From an uncultured Eubacteriales bacterium (lineage in GTDB: Bacteria > Bacillota > Clostridia > Oscillospirales > Oscillospiraceae): a stretch of DNA of 35,684 nucleotides. The position numbers and the translations under genes are program-made. Shown here one piece after another: positions 24,736 through 32,389 of the stretch (the first letter of the stretch is position 1; every line of letters starts with the position of its first letter). A model generated the notes under the pieces. That model did not search any database. It was not told where the DNA came from and worked only from the letters and a program-made list of their open reading frames with translations. The stretch lies in NCBI GenBank assembly GCA_900546295.1, contig URCK01000011.1:1-35684 (forward strand), read 5' to 3'.

Positions 24736-26076
24736 ATGAAAGTAAGGAAAGAGAAAACGCTGGCAACGAAAATGGCCATCTCCCTCGTTGCGGGACTTAC
24801 GGCAGGCCTTGCGCTCCTGTTCCTCCGGGAGTACCTCAATGGCTCCGGCCAGAGCGCTGTGTGGGCCACCATCAACAACATTTTGTTCCAGGATATTACC
24901 GCTGCCGGCGCGAGCAGCGCGCTTGGCCTTTTCTATCTGGCGGGCCAGATGTTCATCCGTTCCCTTCAGCTCGTCATCGTGCCGATGGTGTTTACTTCCA
25001 TTACATTGGCAATAGGACAGATCTCCGATACCAGTACACTTGGCAGAATTTCTTTCAAGTGTATCAAGGGTTTTCTGATCTGTTCTTTTTTTGCGCTCCT
25101 GATGGCCTGCGTGTGCGGCATCGTCTTTTATAACATGGGCGTGTTCCATGTTGCCGTCGACGGCCTTGAGAGCGTGAGCGGCTCGCAGGGCGCAAACCCG
25201 CTGCTCGTTGTGCTCAACATCATCCCCTCGAACATTGCCTCCACCTTCTCGAGCAACACCGCGGTGCTCGCCGTCGTCTTCCTTGCCGTCGCGCTGGGCC
25301 TTTGCATGAAGACGCTCGGCGAAGAGAAGACCGCGACGCTTCGCAAGCTCATTCAGGAGCTCAACGACGTGGTCATCGTCTTCCTCAACTTCGTCGTCAG
25401 CAAGTTCGGCCCCGTGGCCATCTTCATGCTGCTCACGCGCACCTTCGCCTCCTACGGCGTTGAGCACCTCAAGCCCGCCGTCGCCTACGTTGTGCTCACG
25501 GTCGTGCTGCTGCTCGTCTTCCTCTTTGCCGGCTACCCGGCCTTCATCGCGGTCTTCGCGCACCTCAATCCCTTCAAGTTTGCCAAGAAGATCACCCGCG
25601 TCGCGGTCTTCGGCTTCTCCACCTCCTCAAGCGCGGCGACGCTCCCGCTCAACATCAAGACCACGGTCGAAGAGCTCGGCGTGGATGAGAAGATCGCCTC
25701 CTTCGTCCTGCCGCTCGGCATGACCATCAACATGAACGGCACGGCCATCATGCAGGTCATCGCAACGCTCTTCATCGCCGGCTGCGCGGGCTACAGCATC
25801 AGCTTTACCCAGCTTGTCATCATCGCGCTGCTCGCGCTCATCGCCTCTGCCGGTACGCCCGCAGCCCCCGGCTCCGGCGCGATCATCCTCTTTACCATCC
25901 TCTCCGGACTCGGTTACGTCAACGACGCGGCCATGCTGGCCTACAGCCTGATCCTCGCCATCAACCGCCCCATCGAGATGCTCGTCACCGCGCTCAACGT
26001 CGTCGGCGACTCCGCCACGAGCATCTATGTTGCCAAGTCTGAGGGCGTGCTGAACGAGGAACTCTACAACGCGTAA
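24736..26076 (+). CDS. Dicarboxylate/amino acid:cation symporter (DAACS / SDF family)
   Basis: A 446-residue membrane protein of the GltP/GltT/DctA/SstT fold. The two reentrant-loop signatures are present: the serine-rich STSSSAATLPLNIK motif and the unwound helix motif GMTINMNGTAIMQ (NMNGT in place of the commoner NMDGT). The GTPAAPGSGAI and NRPIEMLVTALNVVGDS stretches of the last reentrant loop and helix 8 complete the transport core. It carries acidic amino acids, dicarboxylates or Ser/Thr with Na+ or H+; the substrate cannot be fixed. The frame opens at 24640, but that codon lies inside the promoter; ATG 24736 follows AAGGAAAGG by about 10 bases and starts at the charged tail before helix 1. 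It is a single gene with a terminator behind it. Confidence 0.92.
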   Translation: MKVRKEKTLATKMAISLVAGLTAGLALLFLREYLNGSGQSAVWATINNILFQDITAAGASSALGLFYLAGQMFIRSLQLVIVPMVFTSITLAIGQISDTSTLGRISFKCIKGFLICSFFALLMACVCGIVFYNMGVFHVAVDGLESVSGSQGANPLLVVLNIIPSNIASTFSSNTAVLAVVFLAVALGLCMKTLGEEKTATLRKLIQELNDVVIVFLNFVVSKFGPVAIFMLLTRTFASYGVEHLKPAVAYVVLTVVLLLVFLFAGYPAFIAVFAHLNPFKFAKKITRVAVFGFSTSSSAATLPLNIKTTVEELGVDEKIASFVLPLGMTINMNGTAIMQVIATLFIAGCAGYSISFTQLVIIALLALIASAGTPAAPGSGAIILFTILSGLGYVNDAAMLAYSLILAINRPIEMLVTALNVVGDSATSIYVAKSEGVLNEELYNA

Positions 26077-26117
26077 ACAAACAAAAAAGTGGTGATACCA
26101 CGATACGATTCCATAAC

Positions 26118-26154
26118 GAGAAGAGACGCAGCTGAAAGCCGCGTCTCTTCTTTG
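26118..26154. terminator. Terminator shared by the symporter gene and convergent prfC
   Basis: AGAAGAGACGC-type arm (26119-26129) pairs with 26141-26151, with a small inner hairpin in the loop. T/A-rich sequence on both sides allows two-way use. Confidence 0.7.
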
Positions 26155-26174
26155 CATTATAAAGGGTATAGCGC

Positions 26175-27755
26175 TTACACGCTGAGCCAGTCGTCGAGCA
26201 CGAGACCCTCGTTGTGCTTGGTGAGGAAGCCCACGCTCCACTCGCCGCCGAAGGCGATGAGCTTGCGGCCCTTGAAGTCCTCAAGCACGCGCGAGCCGGA
26301 GCAGAGCATCAGATCCTTCACATCGCAGGGGCACTCGCGGATGAAGCGCAGGTGCTCATAGGGGAGGCCGCTCATGCGAAGGTCGACGCCGTACTCATTT
26401 TTCATGCGGTATTCAAAGACGTCGAATTGCAGCGTGCCGACCACGCCGACGACCACATCCTCAAAGCCGCTGTCGGGAATTTTAAAGATTTGGATCGCGC
26501 CCTCCTGCGCGATCTGCTCCACGCCCTTGACGAACTGCTTGCGCTTCATCGTGTCCTTGGGCGAGACGAGCATGAAATGCTCGGGCTCGAAGGTCGGGAT
26601 GCCGGAGAAGCGGAACTTCTTGCCCGGCACGGTGATCGTGTCGCCGATGGAGAAGATGCCGGGGTCGAACACGCCGATGATGTCGCCCGCGTAGGCCTCG
26701 TCCACGATCTCGCGCTCGGCAGCCATCATCGTCTGCGGCTGGGAAAGGCGCATCTTGCGCCCGGACTGCATGTGGAAATACTCGCTGTCGCGCTCGAACT
26801 TGCCCGAGCAGATGCGCATGAAGGCAAGACGGTCGCGGTGGGCCTTATTCATGTTGGCCTGGATCTTGAAGACGAAGGCGGAGAAATCGGGGGAGTAGAC
26901 GTCCACCTCGCCGGAGTCGCTCACGCGCGGCAGCGGCGGCGTGGTCATCTCAAGGAAGGCGTTCAGAAACGGCTCGACGCCGAAATTCGTCAGCGCGCTG
27001 CCAAAGAAGACGGGGGAGAGCTTGCCGCAGCGCACGGCGTCCAGGTCAAAGTCGCGTCCCGCGCCGAGCAGCTCTACCTCCTCGGCGAGCGTGTCACGGC
27101 GCTTTTGGCCCAGCATCTCAACAAGCGAGGGATCGTCCAGCTCGATCGAGGTGACGCCGGCCTTTTTCGCGTGGCCCTCATCGGTGAAGTGCAGGATGCA
27201 GTGCTTGTGGCGGTCGTATACGCCGAAAAATTCTTTGCCGCAGCCAATCGGCCAGTTGACGGGATAGGTGTCGATACCCAGCTCACGCTCGACCTCCTCG
27301 CAGAGCTCCAGCGGGTCGCGCGTTTCACGGTCCATCTTGTTGATGAAGGTGAAAATGGGAATGTTGCGCAGGGCGCAGACCTTGAAGAGCTTGCGCGTCT
27401 GCGGCTCGACGCCCTTCGCGCCGTCGATGACCATCACGGCGCTGTCCGCCGCCATCAGCGTGCGGTAGGTGTCCTCGGAGAAGTCCTGATGGCCGGGGGT
27501 GTCGAGAATGTTGATGCAGTAGCCGCCGTGCTGGAACTGCATGACCGACGAGGTGACCGAAATGCCGCGCTGTTTTTCGATCTCCATCCAGTCGGACTTG
27601 GCCGCCCGCTCGCGCTTGCCCTTGACTTCGCCCGCCTGCGCAATGGCTCCGCCGTAAAGCAGGAACTTTTCCGTCAGCGTGGTTTTACCGGCGTCCGGGT
27701 GCGAAATGATCGCAAACGTCCTGCGGCGGGAGATCTCTTCCTGTAAAGTGGCCAT
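26175..27755 (-). CDS. prfC: Peptide chain release factor 3 (RF3)
   Basis: A 526-residue translational GTPase that recycles RF1/RF2 from the ribosome after peptide release. G1 is SHPDAGKTTLTEK, G3 is DTPGHQDFSEDTYR and G4 is NKMDRE, with the RF3-specific RGISVTSSVMQF switch I and the RF3 phrases RAAKSDWMEIEKQRG and PFLNAFLEMTTPPLPR. Length is normal (about 525-530). Start ATG has AGGAGG 5-6 bases upstream. It is a single gene on the - strand with its own promoter (27789-27817), convergent with the symporter gene. Confidence 0.98.
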   Translation of the reverse strand: MATLQEEISRRRTFAIISHPDAGKTTLTEKFLLYGGAIAQAGEVKGKRERAAKSDWMEIEKQRGISVTSSVMQFQHGGYCINILDTPGHQDFSEDTYRTLMAADSAVMVIDGAKGVEPQTRKLFKVCALRNIPIFTFINKMDRETRDPLELCEEVERELGIDTYPVNWPIGCGKEFFGVYDRHKHCILHFTDEGHAKKAGVTSIELDDPSLVEMLGQKRRDTLAEEVELLGAGRDFDLDAVRCGKLSPVFFGSALTNFGVEPFLNAFLEMTTPPLPRVSDSGEVDVYSPDFSAFVFKIQANMNKAHRDRLAFMRICSGKFERDSEYFHMQSGRKMRLSQPQTMMAAEREIVDEAYAGDIIGVFDPGIFSIGDTITVPGKKFRFSGIPTFEPEHFMLVSPKDTMKRKQFVKGVEQIAQEGAIQIFKIPDSGFEDVVVGVVGTLQFDVFEYRMKNEYGVDLRMSGLPYEHLRFIRECPCDVKDLMLCSGSRVLEDFKGRKLIAFGGEWSVGFLTKHNEGLVLDDWLSV

Positions 27756-27788
27756 GGTTTCCTCCTGAAAATTACGAATGTATCAAAA

Positions 27789-27817
27789 AGTTTATCACAG
27801 CGCCTTTCGATTTGCAA
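27789..27817 (-). promoter_or_regulatory. prfC promoter
   Basis: On the - strand, TTGCAA (27812-27817) and TAAACT (27789-27794), 17-base spacer, 35 bases ahead of the start codon. Confidence 0.6.
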
Positions 27818-27848
27818 CAAGTTCCTGCAAGAAAATGTAAAATTACCC

Positions 27849-27877
27849 TTGACAAAGCGCAAATCATCTGCTATAGT
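27849..27877 (+). promoter_or_regulatory. Strong tRNA promoter
   Basis: TTGACA (27849-27854), 17-base spacer, TATAGT (27872-27877), 12 bases before tRNA-Gly. Confidence 0.85.
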
Positions 27878-27889
27878 ACTAACTGTTCC

Positions 27890-27965
27890 GCGGGCGTAGC
27901 TCATCTGGTAGAGCGCCACCTTGCCAAGGTGGAGGTAGCGAGTTCGAGCCTCGTCGCCCGCTCCA
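27890..27965 (+). tRNA. tRNA-Gly (anticodon GCC)
   Basis: Acceptor arm GCGGGCG/CGCCCGC, D arm GCTC/GAGC, anticodon stem CCACC/GGTGG with loop TTGCCAA, T arm GCGAG-TTCGAGC-CTCGT, discriminator T and encoded CCA. 76 bases. Confidence 0.97.
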
Positions 27966-27971
27966 CAAATG

Positions 27972-28001
27972 AAAAAGGAGCAAAAATCTTTGCTCCTTTT
28001 T
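27972..28001 (+). terminator. Hairpin terminator between the two tRNA genes
   Basis: AAAAAGGAGCAAA (27972-27984) pairs perfectly with 27989-28001 around AATC, ending in five Ts. It lies between tRNA-Gly and tRNA-Cys, which has no separate promoter visible, so it may be a partial terminator or a processing site. Confidence 0.75.
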
Positions 28002-28007
28002 CCACAT

Positions 28008-28082
28008 GGTGACATAGCCAAGTGGTAAGGCAAGGGTCTGCAAAACCCTCATTCCCCAGTTCAAATCTGGGTGTCACCTCCA
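28008..28082 (+). tRNA. tRNA-Cys (anticodon GCA)
   Basis: Acceptor arm GGTGACA/TGTCACC, D arm GCC/GGC, anticodon stem AGGGT/ACCCT with loop CTGCAAA, T arm CCCAG-TTCAAAT-CTGGG, discriminator T and encoded CCA. 75 bases. Element-derived remnants follow immediately. Confidence 0.97.
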
Positions 28083-28088
28083 GAAGTT

Positions 28089-28127
28089 AGGATTTCAAGC
28101 AGAAATGTTTGGAATCCTTTCTTTTTA
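28089..28127 (+). terminator. Terminator after tRNA-Cys
   Basis: AGGATTTCAA (28089-28098) pairs with TTGGAATCCT (28109-28118), with one G-U pair and a 10-base loop, followed by TTCTTTTT. Confidence 0.8.
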
Positions 28128-28238
28128 TATTAAATTAGTTGTATTTTTGTGCTTTTCAAGTCTTGGTTTTTCTCTGAAAATCGCCCGAAATACCCGTTTA
28201 GGGGAAAGGGTCTGCTCTTTGGAGGACGATATGAGAAT

Positions 28239-28505
28239 GGTCAAAATATGGCAGGAGCAAGCTTGGGAAAAGTGGTGGATATGCTTCATTCAAAACAGAT
28301 ATCTTCTCCAACCGGAAAGTTGAAATGGACCCGCGCTACGGTAGATCACCTTCTTTCTAATGGCAAATATGTGGCTGTTGTCGGGTTGGAGAAATTCTTG
28401 GATGTGCAATTTGAGAAGGCTGCTCGCTGTAATATTGACTACGACAAGGATGGGGCACCGAGGAAAGATACGCGTTATGTGTCTCCTGCTGTGGTTCAGA
28501 TTTAA
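28239..28505 (+). pseudogene. Large serine recombinase remnant
   Basis: The frame reads AGASLGKVVDMLHSKQISSP and continues TGKLKWTRATVDHLLSNGKY, then GLEKFLDVQFEKAARCNIDY and DKDGAPRKDTRY. This is the recombinase (PF07508-type) domain leading toward the zinc ribbon. It stops at TAA 28503 before the first CxxC. The catalytic resolvase domain, zinc ribbon and coiled coil are all missing, and the in-frame sequence upstream of about 28238 is not similar. This is a dead fragment of an enzyme different from the one at the left edge of the window. It sits 156 bases after tRNA-Cys in sequence clearly more AT-rich than the chromosome around it, pointing to a decayed integrated element. Confidence 0.8.
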
Positions 28506-28512
28506 TTTGTCT

Positions 28513-28540
28513 TTTACAACTCTGAAAGTTATGCTACAAT
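28513..28540 (+). promoter_or_regulatory. Promoter of the broken KilA-N gene
   Basis: TTTACA (28513-28518), 16-base spacer, TACAAT (28535-28540). It still looks intact although its gene is broken. Confidence 0.6.
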
Positions 28541-28559
28541 GACCTTGCGAGGTGATTGT

Positions 28560-29010
28560 GTGGCAAAGAAACTGAAACTGGTAGATATGTACGGAATTGG
28601 AGTTATGCTGGAATACCTTGTAGCTGAAGACAACCTTACATGAGAGCTATATCTCTCTGACCGAGATTGCCTGAGCTCACAGCGAGGATGCACCAGGATA
28701 TGTGATACAGAGTTGGCTGAGAAATGGAAATACTTTAGCATTCTTAAATCTCTGGGAACAGGAGAACAATCCGAATTATAGTGAGGTCGGTTATGCAGAA
28801 CTTTCGAAGAGAAAGAAGAATGCCTCATTTACGTTGACACCAAAGTTATGGATTGACCAAACAAAGGCAATCGGCATCGTTTCCAAGCGGGGAAAAAACG
28901 GAGGAACGTTTGCCCATCCGATGATCGCCTGCGAGTTTGCCTCGTGGATTGCCCCGGAATTCAAGATGCAATTACTAAGGTTGTCGCTGGATAAAACAAA
29001 ATTGCGATGA
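28560..29010 (+). pseudogene. KilA-N domain protein, broken by a frameshift and a nonsense codon
   Basis: From GTG 28560 the frame gives VAKKLKLVDMYGIGVMLEYL and ends at TGA 28641. One frame over, ESYISLTEIA is followed by TGA at 28672-28674, and then AHSEDAPGYVIQSWLRNGNT continues in the same frame through FLNLWEQENNPNYSEVGY to TFAHPMIACEFASWIAPEFK. Together these are a near-complete KilA-N domain (ISLTDIA..., IQSWLRNRNT, GTFAH.DIA.EFASW.SPEF). The TGA sits where relatives usually have a basic or polar residue, so a CGA-to-TGA change is likely. The ribosome site AGGTG and a promoter precede it. KilA-N proteins are DNA-binding proteins of phages and mobile elements. The C-terminal region after LRLSLDKTKLR is also cut short. 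Confidence 0.8.
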
Positions 29011-29129
29011 GCAAATATCGGGCTGGGTTGCAGTTTCATATCGAATTTGCAGGAGAATGTTGAAAGAATTTATTGCAAAATGGATGGAAAAACAAACTGG
29101 TTGTTCATAGAACAGAAACCAAGGTTTAG

Positions 29130-29354
29130 CGGAGTCTCGAACGAGATAAATTCATCAGCCTGACTGATTCGCTAAAACCAAGGATAGGGGCCTTTGCCGC
29201 AGGCAGCCTGCTGCTGGGGCTGGTGCTGCTGGCTCCCGCACTGGAGCCGCTGTTCGCAGTTGCGCCGCTGTCTATTGGCATGGTCGGTGCCGTTGTGGGG
29301 CTGGCGTTTGGCTCTATGCTGATGATCCAGTTGCTAAAATTGATCCGGCGGTAA
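29130..29354 (+). pseudogene. Possible P-type cation ATPase C-terminal fragment
   Basis: An open frame without a start ends with two or more hydrophobic helices: IGAFAAGSLLLGLVLLAPAL, then EPLFAVAPLSIGMVGAVVGL and LKLIRR at the stop. The pattern P.L..lF.v.PLs...........K..RR resembles the last helices of Ca2+/cation-transporting P-type ATPases. Nothing upstream in the window encodes the rest. The fragment is GC-richer than the remnants before it, so it may have a different origin, or be the end of a host gene cut off by the insertion. The match is by eye and could be wrong. Confidence 0.4.
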
Positions 29355-29468
29355 AGCGCTCGGAAGTTTGCCGGCATGCCCACATTCCTTTTCAACGTAA
29401 AAGCAGGCTGCAATGAATATCGTTCATGGCAGGCTCAAGCCCAAATTTTTACATAATTTACGTAGCTG
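29355..29468. other. Intergenic stretch upstream of the RpiR-type gene
   Basis: No gene seen. TTTTACATAA at 29448 resembles the TTTTACACAT at 29470 within the promoter below. Confidence 0.4.
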
Positions 29469-29499
29469 ATTTTACACATATGTGGTACAGTAAAATAAT
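29469..29499 (+). promoter_or_regulatory. Promoter of the RpiR-type gene with overlapping dyad
   Basis: TTTACA (29471-29476) and AATAAT (29494-29499), 17-base spacer. ATTTTAC (29469-29475) and GTAAAAT (29490-29496) form a perfect 7-bp inverted repeat covering both hexamers, consistent with autorepression. Confidence 0.6.
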
Positions 29500-29567
29500 A
29501 AAGATTTCCCAGAATACAGATAGCTGTTAGTGTTATGCACAAAACCTGCCAAGGAAAGGAAAACGTC

Positions 29568-30314
29568 ATGGGAGACAATTATTTCCTGCTGACCAATCTG
29601 CTCTCAGAGGATGAACGTAAGGTGATCACCAGCATCGCCTCGCATATTGAGCGGGGGGAGAAGCGCGTGGGCATCCAGCAGATCGCAAGCGAGAATTTTC
29701 TGTCCACGACCAGCATCGTAAAGATGTGCAAGCGTCTGGGCTTTGACGGCTACAGCGAGCTCTATTACCACCTCAGCCGCCAGCTTGCCTCTTCGGGGGA
29801 CCGAAAGGCGGAAAACCTCAAGAGCCTGATCGACAATTACGACGATGCGCTGGTCGAGCGCTTCTGCGCGCTGCTCCGGGAGCGCCGCAGCGGAAAGATG
29901 TTCACGACCGGCGAGGGCTTTTCCAATATTGTTGGGACATATATCATGCACCGACTGGCAATCTGTGGCTTTAAGGCGTTTAACAATGTGCACTTTTATG
30001 ACTATATGGTTTTTCAGGAGGCCCGCCACGGCACAATGCGCGACGAGGCGGCTGTCATGTTTGCTATCAGCCAGAGTGGGGAAACGGAGCCGGTGCTCAA
30101 CGATGTGCGCCATGCCAAACAGCATGGGCATAAAATCGTGACCTTTACCAGACGCGGCGACTCCACGCTCGCCCAGCTCTCCGACTTGGTATTTGTGATC
30201 GACGGAGCAAAGCAGACACTGGCGGGCAGCCTGCCGAATCCCTTCTTCGGGTATGTCATTTTGACGTTTGAAAATCTGATGGCGCGCTATTTTGACCAGA
30301 ATGAAAGTGTTTAA
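29568..30314 (+). CDS. MurR/RpiR-family transcriptional regulator with SIS domain
   Basis: A 248-residue regulator. Residues 1-75 form the RpiR helix-turn-helix (VGIQQIASENFLSTTSIVKM, then CKRLGFDGYSELYYHL). Residues about 105-240 form a SIS sugar-phosphate-binding domain (GKMFTTGEGFSNIVG, AVMFAISQSGETEPVL, HKIVTFTRRGDSTLAQLSD). The frame opens at 29535, but ATG 29568 has GGAAAGGA 8 bases upstream. Members sense phosphorylated sugars or sugar acids. The gene is 155 bases ahead of the phnD-type operon and runs in the same direction, so it probably controls it, though it has its own promoter and could act elsewhere. A phosphorylated effector would fit a transporter of phosphate esters. Confidence 0.9.
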   Translation: MGDNYFLLTNLLSEDERKVITSIASHIERGEKRVGIQQIASENFLSTTSIVKMCKRLGFDGYSELYYHLSRQLASSGDRKAENLKSLIDNYDDALVERFCALLRERRSGKMFTTGEGFSNIVGTYIMHRLAICGFKAFNNVHFYDYMVFQEARHGTMRDEAAVMFAISQSGETEPVLNDVRHAKQHGHKIVTFTRRGDSTLAQLSDLVFVIDGAKQTLAGSLPNPFFGYVILTFENLMARYFDQNESV

Positions 30315-30341
30315 TCGGTACAATTTTTACTCAACCGGAAA

Positions 30342-30369
30342 TTTTTTCCCTCCGCGGCTGTGCTATACT
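30342..30369 (+). promoter_or_regulatory. Promoter of the phn-type operon (extended -10)
   Basis: TGC-TATACT (30361-30369) is an extended -10 with only a weak T-rich -35, as expected for a regulated promoter. GGTACA (30317-30322) and GGTAC (30378-30382) flank it. The same GGTACA occurs in the regulator's own promoter (29484-29489). Confidence 0.55.
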
Positions 30370-30469
30370 CAAAATGCGGTACGGTGGAAAATGCCGTTTT
30401 CCGCGATCATCGGCTCCGACGGGGTATCCGGCGGAGAAATGCAAACGATACATTATGGAGGAAAGCACA

Positions 30470-31534
30470 ATGAAAAGAAGTCTTGCACTTTTGCTCACGC
30501 TGGTCATGAGCCTCGGCCTGCTGGCCGGCTGCGGCAGCAAGGACACCACCGCTGACGAATCCCAGCAGGACGGCGAGAGCGGCGCGAAGCAGATTGAAAC
30601 GCTGAAGGTGGCGTTCGTTCCGTCCCGCGAGCCGCAGGAGATCATCACCGCGACCGAGCCCCTCAAGCAGCTGCTCAAGGACGAGCTGGCCAAGGAGGGC
30701 TATGAGGTCGGCGAGGTCGAGATCACCGTCGGCACCACCTACGAAGCCGTCGGCGAGGGCCTTGAGGCCGGTACGATCGACGTCGGTCTGATCCCGGGCG
30801 GCACCTATGTTCTCTATGACGACGGCGCCGAGGTCATCCTGACCGCCACCCGCGACGGCCTGAACAAGGACTCCGACAACGCCAAGGACTGGAACGACGG
30901 TCAGCCCACCGAGGCGTCCGACAAGCAGGCGGTCTCCTACCGCGCGCTGATTATTGCCGGTCCCTCCGACAAGGGTCAGGAGCTGGCTGCCAAGGTCAAC
31001 AACGGCGAGGAGCTGACCTGGGAGGACCTCGACAGCGCCAACTGGAGCATCATGGGCACCTCTTCCCCCGCAGGCTACATCTACCCCGCCCTGTGGTTAC
31101 AGGATCACTACGGCAAGGGCATCTCTGATCTGAGCAGTGCCGTGCAGTCCGATTCCTACGCCAGCGCCTTCGCGCGTCTTGCCTCTGGTCAGGTTGACGT
31201 GCTCGTGACCTATGCCGATGCCCGCCGCGATTATGCCGAGCGCTGGAACACCGAGTTCAACCGCGAGGCCTCCATCTGGGAGGAGACCAACGTCATCGGC
31301 GTCACCGCCCCCATCTACAACGACACCATCTCCGTGAGCAAGAACTCCGAGATCATGGACGACGATCTGATCGCCGCCCTGCAGGATGCCTTCATCAACA
31401 TCGGCAACACCGACGAGGGCAAGCAGGTCATCGCCATCTACAGCCACAACGGCTATCAGAAGGCGCAGTCCTCCGACTATGACAACGAGCGCGCCGCGCA
31501 GAAGCTCATTCAGGAGTTGACCGCCGCGAACTAA
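30470..31534 (+). CDS. phnD: PhnD-type ABC transporter substrate-binding lipoprotein
   Basis: A 354-residue lipoprotein. MKRSLALLLTLVMSLGLLAG then CGSK gives a clear lipobox (LLAGC). The mature protein is a type II periplasmic-binding fold of the PhnD family: LKVAFVPSREPQEIITATEP near the start, VGTTYEAVGEGLEAGTIDVG in the middle, and SSPAGYIYPALWLQ, typical of the phosphonate/phosphite group. The frame opens at 30374, but ATG 30470 follows GGAGG by 8 bases and begins the signal peptide. It captures the ligand outside the membrane and delivers it to the two permeases downstream. PhnD-like proteins bind phosphonates, phosphite or phosphate esters; the ligand here is not set by sequence. A hairpin follows before the ATPase gene. 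Confidence 0.92.
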   Translation: MKRSLALLLTLVMSLGLLAGCGSKDTTADESQQDGESGAKQIETLKVAFVPSREPQEIITATEPLKQLLKDELAKEGYEVGEVEITVGTTYEAVGEGLEAGTIDVGLIPGGTYVLYDDGAEVILTATRDGLNKDSDNAKDWNDGQPTEASDKQAVSYRALIIAGPSDKGQELAAKVNNGEELTWEDLDSANWSIMGTSSPAGYIYPALWLQDHYGKGISDLSSAVQSDSYASAFARLASGQVDVLVTYADARRDYAERWNTEFNREASIWEETNVIGVTAPIYNDTISVSKNSEIMDDDLIAALQDAFINIGNTDEGKQVIAIYSHNGYQKAQSSDYDNERAAQKLIQELTAAN

Positions 31535-31548
31535 ATCAAAACTTTCCC

Positions 31549-31610
31549 AAACGCGGGGAGGACATGCACGGTGAGGACCTTCCGCTGTGCCGTCCTCCCC
31601 GCGTTTTATT
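31549..31610 (+). terminator. Attenuating hairpin between phnD and phnC
   Basis: A 15-bp perfect stem (31549-31563 with 31592-31606) encloses a 28-base loop that can form a GCAC/GTGC inner stem, and ends TTTTATT. It lies inside the operon, so it probably lets binding protein be made in excess over the membrane complex. Confidence 0.75.
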
Positions 31611-31630
31611 CAAGAAAAAGAGGAAACCGT

Positions 31631-32389
31631 ATGATCGTATTTGACCATGTATCCAAGGTATATTCCAACGGCACGGTGGGACTTGACGATGTGAACCTGA
31701 CCATTCAGGACGGCGAGTTCGTCGCCATCATCGGCCGCTCCGGCGCGGGAAAATCGACGCTGCTGCGCGCGGTGAACCGCATGCACCGGATCACCGCCGG
31801 CACGCTGACGGTGAATGGAACGGACGTGAGCACCCTTTCCGGCAAGGCGCTGCGGCAGTTCCGACGCGGCATCGGCATGGTGTTCCAGTCATTCAATCTG
31901 GTCACGCGCACGAGCGTCATCAAAAACGTGCTCTCCGCCTGCGTGCCGGATATGCCGTTCTGGCGCGTGCTTCTGGGCGCGTTCCGCAAGGAGGACAAGC
32001 TCAAGGCGCTCGAGTCGCTCGACAAGGTCGGCATTCTCGATAAGGCGTACATGCGCGCCGACCAGCTCTCCGGCGGGCAGCAGCAGCGCGTGGCGCTGGC
32101 GCGGACGCTGACGCAGAGCCCGAGCATCATTCTGGCGGACGAGCCGGTCGCCGCGCTCGACCCCGTGACGGCCAAGCAGGTGATGCAGGACTTTGTGCGC
32201 ATCAATCAGGAGCTGGGCATCTCCATCCTGCTCAACATCCACCATGTGGAGCTGGCGCTGGAATATGCCGACCGCATCATCGGCATCCGCGCCGGTAAGA
32301 TCGTCTACGACGGTCCGTCTGATAAGGTCGATCAGGCGGTGCTCGATTCCATCTACGGGGAGGATCTCGGGACGGAGGCAAGCGTATGA
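31631..32389 (+). CDS. phnC: PhnC-type ABC transporter ATP-binding protein
   Basis: A 252-residue ABC ATPase that powers the importer. Walker A is GRSGAGKSTLL, Q-loop VFQSFNLVTRTSV, signature LSGGQQQRVALA, Walker B IILADEPVAALD, and H-loop NIHHVELALEYADRI. The Q-loop context RTSVIKNVL and the Q-Q-Q after the signature match PhnC. The frame opens at 31571, within the hairpin; ATG 31631 with AGAGGA upstream is preferred. The stop overlaps the next gene's start (ATGA), so translation is coupled to phnE1. Confidence 0.95.
   Translation: MIVFDHVSKVYSNGTVGLDDVNLTIQDGEFVAIIGRSGAGKSTLLRAVNRMHRITAGTLTVNGTDVSTLSGKALRQFRRGIGMVFQSFNLVTRTSVIKNVLSACVPDMPFWRVLLGAFRKEDKLKALESLDKVGILDKAYMRADQLSGGQQQRVALARTLTQSPSIILADEPVAALDPVTAKQVMQDFVRINQELGISILLNIHHVELALEYADRIIGIRAGKIVYDGPSDKVDQAVLDSIYGEDLGTEASV

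Noticed and set aside
28105..28323. 72-codon open frame after tRNA-Cys as a gene
   Set aside because: It is in a different frame from the recombinase similarity, covers a terminator at its start, and shows no recognisable motif.
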